A DNA stretch of 64,000 nucleotides from Cryptomeria japonica (taxonomy: Eukaryota; Streptophyta; Pinopsida; Cupressales; Cupressaceae), in assembly GCF_030272615.1 (NCBI RefSeq), contig NC_081413.1, forward strand, positions 142,935,976-142,999,975, in the 5' to 3' direction. The stretch's first letter is position 1. Every line of letters starts with the position of its first letter. Of this stretch, positions 57,981-64,000 are shown piece by piece. The notes below the pieces were generated by a model, which saw only the letters and a list, made by a program, of their open reading frames with translations, was not told where the DNA came from and ran no database searches. The translations under genes and the position numbers were made by a program.

Positions 57981-58487
57981 TTAAGAAGGAGCCTTTGACT
58001 GTGCATATCTTGTAAAAATATTTGGTGAGTCATTTTCAAAAGGAGCACCATGAATAGATTTTACCTTCTTTGGAGAAGGACTAGTTGTAGTCACATTAAT
58101 GATTGGTCTCTTAGGCCTTTTAGTGGCGGTAGAGACATAAATGACATTCACAAACTCATTCTGATATATAGAAGATTTAGATGAAGGAATTTGCTCAACA
58201 TCAACCTTTAGAAAATTAGATACGAGTCGAGACTCCTCATTCACTAATGCATCATTTCTAGAAGAGAGTGCACTAGAATGAAGAGATGGAAGAGTAACAT
58301 TAATAAAGGTGTCAATGATTTCATCCTCTTGTAACAAAATATAATCTGAAATAGAAGATATATTATGAGAGGGATCAAAGGAATAAAGTGACATAGGTAA
58401 AGCTAAGTCACCATCACAAGCATGAAAAGAAACATCATTATCACTTTGAATAAAGTTAGAAACTAAGTTAATAAAAGAAGATAACAT
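57981..58487 (-). pseudogene. GypB2 N-terminal Gag-like region
   Basis: A 168-residue open frame starting at ATG 58487 soon after the primer-binding site. It is Asp-, Ser- and Asn-rich with LLQEDEIIDTFINVTLPSLHS and a basic stretch TKRPKRPIINVTTTSPSPKKVK. It has no recognised Gag fold. It matches GypB1 30471-29900, which shows that it is part of the element. A stop lies between it and the protease frame. Confidence 0.6.
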
Positions 58488-58596
58488 ATATATTTTGAAA
58501 TTAACAAACTTAAACTTAAGAAAGAATGTATAGGATGTTAAATGCTTGAAGAAATGATAAAGAATGATTTAAAAATAATATAGAAGTGTTCACATT

Positions 58597-58609
58597 GGGT
58601 TCACCAAAA
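58597..58609 (-). promoter_or_regulatory. GypB2 putative primer-binding site
   Basis: TTTTGGTGAACCC on the minus strand directly after the LTR end (GGGTTCACCAAAA on plus). It is not the initiator-Met type; the plus-strand word ends in CCA as a tRNA 3' end would. The donor tRNA is not identified. Confidence 0.55.
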
Positions 58610-59780
58610 TGTAGAGGAGGGGATTTGTCACCTCCAAGATGATAAATCTCAAAGGACAAATTGATCTGCCGCTACCTCACTCAAACTGGAGTTGAGGATG
58701 AGCTAAGTGATAAATAATGAAAAGATAAGCTAATAGACTGCAAATGAGACTCCCAGATGAATCTATTGAGTCTTTTTCCTCAAGACAAGTGCGTGGAGCT
58801 AGGACACCAGTGCGGTGCATTATTTTCCAGTATAGACAAAACATAGAAACTGTACGGGGGTAGAAGATATAATTGTAAAATTAAATAAACATGGAAAAGC
58901 AACAAGATAAGCTAATAACATAGAATGAGAAATATTAGAATGAGTTGAGAAGAAGGAAAAGAAGGAAGCTCACAACCAGTTCACGATTGAAGCCTCGGAC
59001 TAAATGATCTTCTTCCTATGTTTATAAACCTGCACACAAGCAAGAAGGAAAATGTTGGGGGTTGTATTTTGGAGTTTCCACCTCCACAAACAACCCAGAT
59101 AAATTGATAGATAAATAAAATAAATGCAAGATAAGATAAATGATAAATGATAGAAGAGGGATGTGATAAATTTGAAGATGCTCAAAGATGAGACAACTAG
59201 ATAGATAGAAGGATATTACCAAAGAGGCTTGAGAAAGTCAAGAGAGTTGCAAGAGATTATTGTGAAAGCTTGAGAATGTTGTAGCAAGAGAAAGAACAAG
59301 ACAAAGTTGTGAGAGCCAAGAGAGAGACCAAGAGAGTGTAAGAGAGTTTAAGAGAGGTTGAATAACCAAGAGACCTTGAATGGAGAAAAAAGATATATTT
59401 AAAAGAGAGAAGAGGGAAAAGAGGGTTGGCGATCTGTTTGAAAGACTCGAGGTCATTTCCACAAACATGTGCAAGTGACAATTGGAAAGGCATGCTCAAA
59501 ACTGACATTCAAACATTGAAATGATGTGGGACAAATGCGCGATGAGTGGACATCCACATGACATGCTAGTGTCCAAATGAATCACACTCAACAACGGCAG
59601 GAGACAAGGGAGACACATGGCTAACAAGACATACACCACGAGGGAGTGGCTAAAAAGGGGGTCTTGAGCATCCTAAGAGGGAGGAAAGTTTGAGGCAAGG
59701 ACTAAAGTGAGCCTACTCAGGTGCTAGGGGAATTGACACCAAACTGGTTACAAAAGATGTATATAATTTTCAACACTACA
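58610..59780 (-). repeat. GypB2 5' LTR (1171 bp)
   Basis: Plus-strand start TGTAGAGGAGGGG, end TTTTCAACACTACA; TG...CA ends. Homologous to 38589-39518 plus 48537-48798. TAGCT follows at 59781-59785 as the right-hand target copy. Confidence 0.85.
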
Positions 59781-59785
59781 TAGCT

Positions 59786-60486
59786 GACATTTTTTTCATC
59801 TGCATGAATTATTGTAGCATGTGAGGATATTATTTTGTAATTTGTATTGAGGGTTTGGTCAACCTTGAAATATGGGTTGAGGGTTTGTTATAAATATATG
59901 TAATTATCATGTAAGATGTATGTTTGAAAGTGTCTAGGTTGTATATGCAAGTGAATGATCAAGTTTGATGTGCAAATAGGTGATTTGATCTTTTGGAAGT
60001 GTGAAGGAGAAGAGAAGTGTTGCAAAGCAGACTGTGTGCTTAACCAAAAATGTACTCAAGCATATGGAGATGTTATTTTTGCAGTTCATGTAATTTGGAT
60101 TGTAGTCTGAATGTTTTTGTAATTCAATGAGAGTTCTTGTATGGCAGTTAGCCTTGCCTTAAGGTTGTATCCTTTCTCAGCTTCTTATTTGAGTAGTGAT
60201 CTCTAGGTAGTGTGCCTAAATGCATGTGCATTCCCATTGTGATATTCACATTTACTCCTAACAGGGTATTATCTCATTGTGGGTAGGTTTCCATTGTGGT
60301 TTTTCCCTTAACCAAGTTTTCCATGTCAAAAATCTTGGAGTTATGTGTGTTATTGATGTGGTATTGTTTCATGCTTTAACTGTTAATTATCATATATGTT
60401 TTGTGGTTTAAGTTGTAGTAAGTTTTTGGCGCAAACTGATTCAACCTCCCCCCCCCACCTCTTAGTTTGTTGCATTGTTGCCAACA
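59786..60486 (+). repeat. Copia LTR, 3' half (continuation of 37933-38588)
   Basis: A TATA-like TTATAAATATATG lies near 59888-59900. The phrases AGTGATCTCTAGGTAGTGTGCC and TTTTTCCCTTAACCAAGTTTTCCA and the GATTCAACCTCCCCCCCCCACCTCTTAG tract are LTR-like. It ends GTTGCCAACA at 60486 before a primer-binding site. Union with 37933-38588 rests on the TAGCC/TAGCT duplication. Confidence 0.65.
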
Positions 60487-60487
60487 A

Positions 60488-60500
60488 TTGGTTTCAAAGC
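60488..60500 (+). promoter_or_regulatory. CopE4 primer-binding site
   Basis: TTGGTTTCAAAGC, initiator-Met type with two differences from TTGGTATCAGAGC. Confidence 0.7.
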
Positions 60501-60542
60501 TAGATCCTCTAGAAGAAGCTTTATCGCTTGAGGAGATCTAGG

Positions 60543-61306
60543 ATGGCAACCTTTGCTTTCAAGAAGGATAGTTTGAGATTTGATGGAATGAACTACACTC
60601 TTTGGAAGAGTCGGTTGCAAGTTCATTTGAGATGCATTGGAGAAGAGTATAGGAATATCACTAAGAATGTCTATAATGTCCCTCAAAATGGTCCTTCTAC
60701 TTCGGATGAGCTAAAGGAAGCAAAATACAATATTATAGCCAAGGAAGCATTGTTGAGTGACTTGTTAGATTTTGAGATGACTAAGGTGATGGACTTAGAG
60801 ACTACTCATGAGATCTGGGTAAAGTTGGAGACCTTGCATGAAGGTGATAGTCATGTGAAAATTGCTAAGCTGTAGAGCCTGAAGGGTAAATATGAGAACC
60901 TAAAGATGAGTGAAGATGAGAACATTACTTCTTATATTTAGAAAGTCAATGAGCTTATGTTTGGAATCAGATGTGTTGGTGGAGTATTAGAAGAGTCTGA
61001 GATTGTTGCTAAGGTGTTGAGATCCTTGCCTCCTTCTTACAAACACAAAGTTATGCTATTGATGAAGATCTAGATTGTGACAAATGTGATAATAAACGTA
61101 TTGATTGGTAAACTTGTTGCTTTTGAGCTGAGTGACTTTGGAGACTCTCTTCCTAAAACTGAATTTTCATTCAAAGCTACTATTTCTAGGAAATAGAGAT
61201 ATGATTCGGGAGAAATTTCTACAAGAGTATCTAGATAGGAGAAAGAGATGAAAGAGAAGATGAAGAAAGAGAACTTGAGGAGCTTGAAGCACTTATTGCA
61301 AGAAGA
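60543..61306 (+). pseudogene. CopE4 Gag
   Basis: ATG at 60543, then FKKDSLRFDGMNYTLWKSRLQ and THEIWVKLETLHEGDSHVK, the Copia Gag core, followed by VLEESEIVAKVLRSLPPSY. Stops at 60873, about 60940 and about 61070 and a frameshift before 61307 break it. Sequence differs clearly from CopA and CopB, so it is a third Copia family. Confidence 0.75.
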
Positions 61307-61780
61307 TTGACTAAAGGTGTCGGTAAGTATGAAGGGAAGTTACCTCTTAAATGTTTTTCATGTAATAAGATAAGACATTTAGGATCAAGGTGTCTAGAAA
61401 GAGAGAGAAATCCTAAGAAGTCATTTAAGCCATATAAGCCTAAATATCAGAAGAAGTGTTATTATGTTGCCGATGAAGGTGTGATAGATGATGAGTTGGA
61501 TAAGGGTAATTTAGGAGATGAATTTGTGTTCATTGCTATAGAGGAAGATAATCATGTAACTATATATTCTATAAGGTGCACTAATGAAGAGAAACCTTTT
61601 GCTGCTAAAGTTGAGGAGAAAGATGAATGGGTAATTGACAGTGGTTGCTCTCATCATATGAGAGGTGATAAGAGTAAATTTTTTACCTTGGAAAGGTATG
61701 ATGGTGGTATAGTAAGATTTGGTGATAACAACGCTGTGTAATTTGTGGTAGAGGTTCCTTTTTCTCTTCATGGTAAGTGT
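61307..61780 (+). pseudogene. CopE4 zinc knuckle and protease, truncated
   Basis: The knuckle CFSCNKIRHLGSRC lies at about 61351-61392, with Arg before His. A Lys-rich and acidic linker follows, then the protease motif EWVIDSGCSHHMRGDKSKFF at about 61627-61686. The next strand (VRFGDNNAV) ends at TAA 61739. Homology is lost near 61780, so the integrase and RT are absent. Confidence 0.75.
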
Positions 61781-62519
61781 TCTCATGTTTGAAATCATCA
61801 AATCCAAGCTAATTAAAATGAAAGGATGAATCACAAAATCCTTAACTAGTTAAACTAATTTTTTAAAAAATACAATGAAATAAATGATAGAAATAGAAAG
61901 ATTAAACTAAATTAAAACTCCTTATTCTCCATTTGTGCTTCATTGTTCTTCTCCATTATTGTTGGTGTAGCTGGCTTTCAGGATATTGCACTAATTTTCT
62001 ACATAAGATGGACAATAACTTTGAAGACTGTGATTCTAAATTATGTGATTCTTTAGCTTTAAATGAGAAAATGAGGTTGAATTTATAGAGTTTCAATACA
62101 AAGGAGGTGAGAATTTAAACTCAAGTGTTGATTGACAGATAACTGAAATTGATTGATCTATTAACTCATTAGATTGATTTATTAAGAAAATTGATTGAGG
62201 AGTTAACTGAATTGATTAACCAATAGACTAAATAGACTAGCTAGTTGACTAAGTTGATGAATAAGATGACTGAATTTATTGGAGAGATAAGTGGATTAAT
62301 TGATCAGTCAAAAAAGGTGATTGATGAGTTAACTGAGTTAACTAATTAGATAATTGATTCGATCAATTAGTTTTGATTTTAGCATGTGCTGTAGGATTTT
62401 GAAATTGAATTTGATTTTCATTTTCAATTTGGGTTTGAATTTGGACTTTTGAATGTTGAAATGCACATGAAATTAACTAAAATTTGAATTTGGGGAAAAT
62501 TGATGGCATTATGGATGAA
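61781..62519. other. AT-rich sequence with degenerate short repeats, no gene seen
   Basis: From about 62130 to 62370 variants of TTGATTGA(N)nAGTTAACTGA recur at irregular 20-40 bp spacing. No frame, LTR end or RNA gene is recognised. It may be remnant LTR sequence. Confidence 0.5.
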
Positions 62520-62754
62520 TTGATTATGTGTTGCATTGATGTTTTGTCATTGATGTCAACACTAGCTATTATGGTTGGTTACCGACAGACAGGTTTTGTT
62601 TATCGGTAGAAGATGGGTATGTGCACAAACATGGTGGTCAGACAAGTGGACACCACCCAAAAAAACATGAAAAAACAAGCAGCGCATACGTGGTTCTAAA
62701 ATTTGAAATGACCGTATACACGCTTAGGTTTGTTATTCCCGAGCCTAGAGAAGG

Positions 62755-62869
62755 TAGTGCATACATGCTGCTTTTAGGGAAAGTAGTGCATAAGTGCTAC
62801 CTCTAGGAAAATGAGCACGTATGTGCTACTTATAGGAAAATGAGCGCATATGTGCTAATCCCAAAAGAG
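62755..62869. repeat. Minisatellite of four 28-29 bp units
   Basis: Units begin at about 62755, 62784, 62812 and 62841. Each has a core like (G/T)GCRYATRTGCT followed by ACTTATAGGAAAAT-like sequence. Cores such as AGCGCATATGTGCT are imperfect palindromes. Related words (GCGCATACGTGG near 62680 and CACATACGCGG near 62871) flank the array. It lies about 140-250 bp upstream of the gene-like frame at 63005. Confidence 0.75.
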
Positions 62870-63004
62870 TCACATACGCGGTGTCTATCAAAAAAAGTTT
62901 TTAAAAAAAAATTGGGTCTTATTTTCCCGTGAATAGCACGTTTTTAGTTTTTTTTTTTCTCTCCTAAACCGCGAATAGGGTGCTAGATTTCTCCTCCAGA
63001 CACT

Positions 63005-64000
63005 ATGGATCAAGGTTAGTTTTTGTTTATTTTTGTCTTTCTTTCCCATTTGTTTAATTTGTTTTACGTTTTGAATTTAATTTCATTAATTTTGATTAGG
63101 TTTTTTCATTTTTTGTTTCAAAAACCAGATTCTTCTAATCCACAACAAGAACAACCAAATGCACCTCCTGAAAACCCACAAGATACACCCCCAATTCCTC
63201 CTATTGACCGCACACCTAAAGCACGAGAGCAATTAATTAATCAATTAGGACAAAATATGTCTAAAATCAATAGACTGATTGTTAAATTGAAAACATCCAA
63301 ACTTGAGCATCATCAATCCTTCGCGACTAGCCTAGAAAGATTATCTAGTGGGGCCATAGTTGTTTCCACACAAATTACCAAATGGGGAAGCTTTAGGGAT
63401 AGGTGTCGTCAATTCTGTGTCGATGGGCTATCATACGAGGGAGTAAAAAATAAAAATATTAGTAAACAATAAATATGTGCCCTTTTCGTTGATCCCAAAA
63501 CTGGTCAATCATTACCTCTTAATGCAAAGAGGCTTCCCATACATTGGTGTACCAATGTGCAGATGAAGAATATTTTTTGGCAAAGGTGGTGGTTGGTCTT
63601 TGATGATCCACCTTGTGATAATTATGAGGTGACATTATATTTTTTGAGAAAAGTATATTGTGAGTTTGTGCTCAATGTGCACCCAAACTATTTTGACATA
63701 AGAGAGTTCTATGGTAGAGGTGGTGGCTCTGCCCAAGATAGACCTAGAGCCCGTAGGCGATTACTTGCAGAGAGTCGCCACCCCCTAGCACCCAAACCCA
63801 AGGTGCATCAGGCTATCCCAGTAGAGCTGAAAGAGTCAATGGAGCTACAAACTCTTCAGGCAGCCACAATGTTGACTGGTGCCATCATCTAGCATGGGAC
63901 GTCGTTATAACATCCTATTGTATTAGATGATGAGCCATTAGTTGCTCCAGGTGGTGATAGAGAGCCCATCCAGCATATGTGTGTAAGTTGCTCGGGGATA
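63005..64000 (+). pseudogene. Gene-like split frame of unknown function (runs off the window)
   Basis: I do not recognise this protein. A short first exon ATGGATCAAG (63005-63014), a donor GTTAGT, a T-rich intron (63015-63128, 114 bp) and an acceptor TTTCAAAAACCAG are predicted. Splicing restores the phase as M-D-Q-D-S-S-N-P. Exon 2 starts Pro/Gln/Asn-rich, then reads AREQLINQLGQNMSKINRLI and WGSFRDRCRQFCVDGLSY. It reaches a TAA at 63470-63472. The same phase continues with LFVDPKTGQSLPLNAKRL, NIFWQRWWLVFDDPPCDNYE and a basic RPRARRRLLAESRHP stretch to TAG 63890-63892, and then beyond another TAA to the edge. The stops fit lost CAA/CAG codons. It could be a decayed host gene or the accessory frame of a DNA transposon. 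Confidence 0.45.

Larger units (their letters stand above)
38589..59780 (-). mobile_element. GypB2, gypsy-like LTR element with nested insertions
   Basis: The 3' LTR (38589-39518 plus 48537-48798, net 1192 bp) and the 5' LTR (58610-59780, 1171 bp) align along their length. The flanking duplication is TAGCC/TAGCT, one C/T difference. Net interior, without the chromovirus, is about 3.6 kb and encodes only a Gag/protease-type frame. No RT or integrase of its own is seen, so it is probably a non-autonomous element or an internal deletion. It hosts CopE2 in the 3' LTR and ChrE6 in the interior. Confidence 0.75.

Noticed and set aside
63023-63128. Hydrophobic Phe/Leu-rich N-terminus that could be read as a signal peptide
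   Set aside because: The stretch has the T-rich composition of an intron and is flanked by GTTAGT and a CAG acceptor that restore the phase from ATG 63005.
1-64000. tRNA, rRNA or small-RNA genes
   Set aside because: Only the short tRNA-complementary primer-binding sites were found; I saw no cloverleaf with A and B boxes and no rRNA segment.

Overview
The window reads as intergenic DNA from a large, repeat-rich plant nuclear genome. Nearly every recognisable coding stretch belongs to an LTR retrotransposon: Ty1/copia with gag, protease, integrase, RT and RNase H in that order, and Ty3/gypsy including a chromodomain element. All are broken by stop codons. Long LTRs (1.1 to 1.45 kb, one solo LTR of 3.1 kb), deep nesting and the lack of ordinary genes would suit a gymnosperm. 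That placement is inference; no marker gene is present.

Left part (1-13765). A minus-strand gypsy derivative (GypA) has gag at 9290-7394 and 4291-3888, a retropepsin at 3951-3262 and an integrase C-terminus at 2709-2065. RT, RNase H and the integrase core are missing. Its gag is split by a 3097-bp solo LTR (4297-7393) with a perfect GATGA target-site duplication (TSD). Its leader and gag start are tandemly duplicated (9071-10277 and 10278-11484). A Copia 3' LTR lies at 561-1741, and gypsy-type LTR ends finishing in TGTCTACA lie at 483 and 13765.

Middle (13766-38588). CopA (13766-20357, plus) is almost colinear and has one frameshift and about 15 stops, mostly TAG. Next comes GypB1 (20358-30617, minus), split by NA1 (22149-29451, plus). 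NA1 is a 7.3-kb LTR element with a coiled-coil and zinc-knuckle Gag, followed not by pol but by a 1060-codon frame I do not recognise. CopB (32150-37932, plus) follows, with a 1.3-kb LTR-like insertion at 33478-34802.

Right part (37933-61780). One Copia LTR is split by GypB2 (38589-59780, minus; TSD TAGCC/TAGCT). GypB2 carries CopE2 (39519-48531, minus; TSD GAATG) in its 3' LTR and a chromovirus, ChrE6 (49966-56197, minus; TSD GATAG/AATAG), in its interior. CopE2 carries two solo LTRs (40565-41878, TSD TTCAT; 46301-46816, TSD GTCTC). The split LTR resumes at 59786 and leads into a gag-protease fragment, CopE4 (60543-61780).

Right end (61781-64000). AT-rich sequence and a small minisatellite precede a gene-like frame with a 114-bp predicted intron (63005 to the window edge). 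It does not look like any element above and carries the same kind of stop-codon damage.

Most promising points: the NA1 second frame, the split gene-like frame at the right end, the three evenly spaced G-tracts before Copia 3' LTRs, and the strong bias toward C-to-T/G-to-A nonsense changes. All alignments and counts were made by eye.
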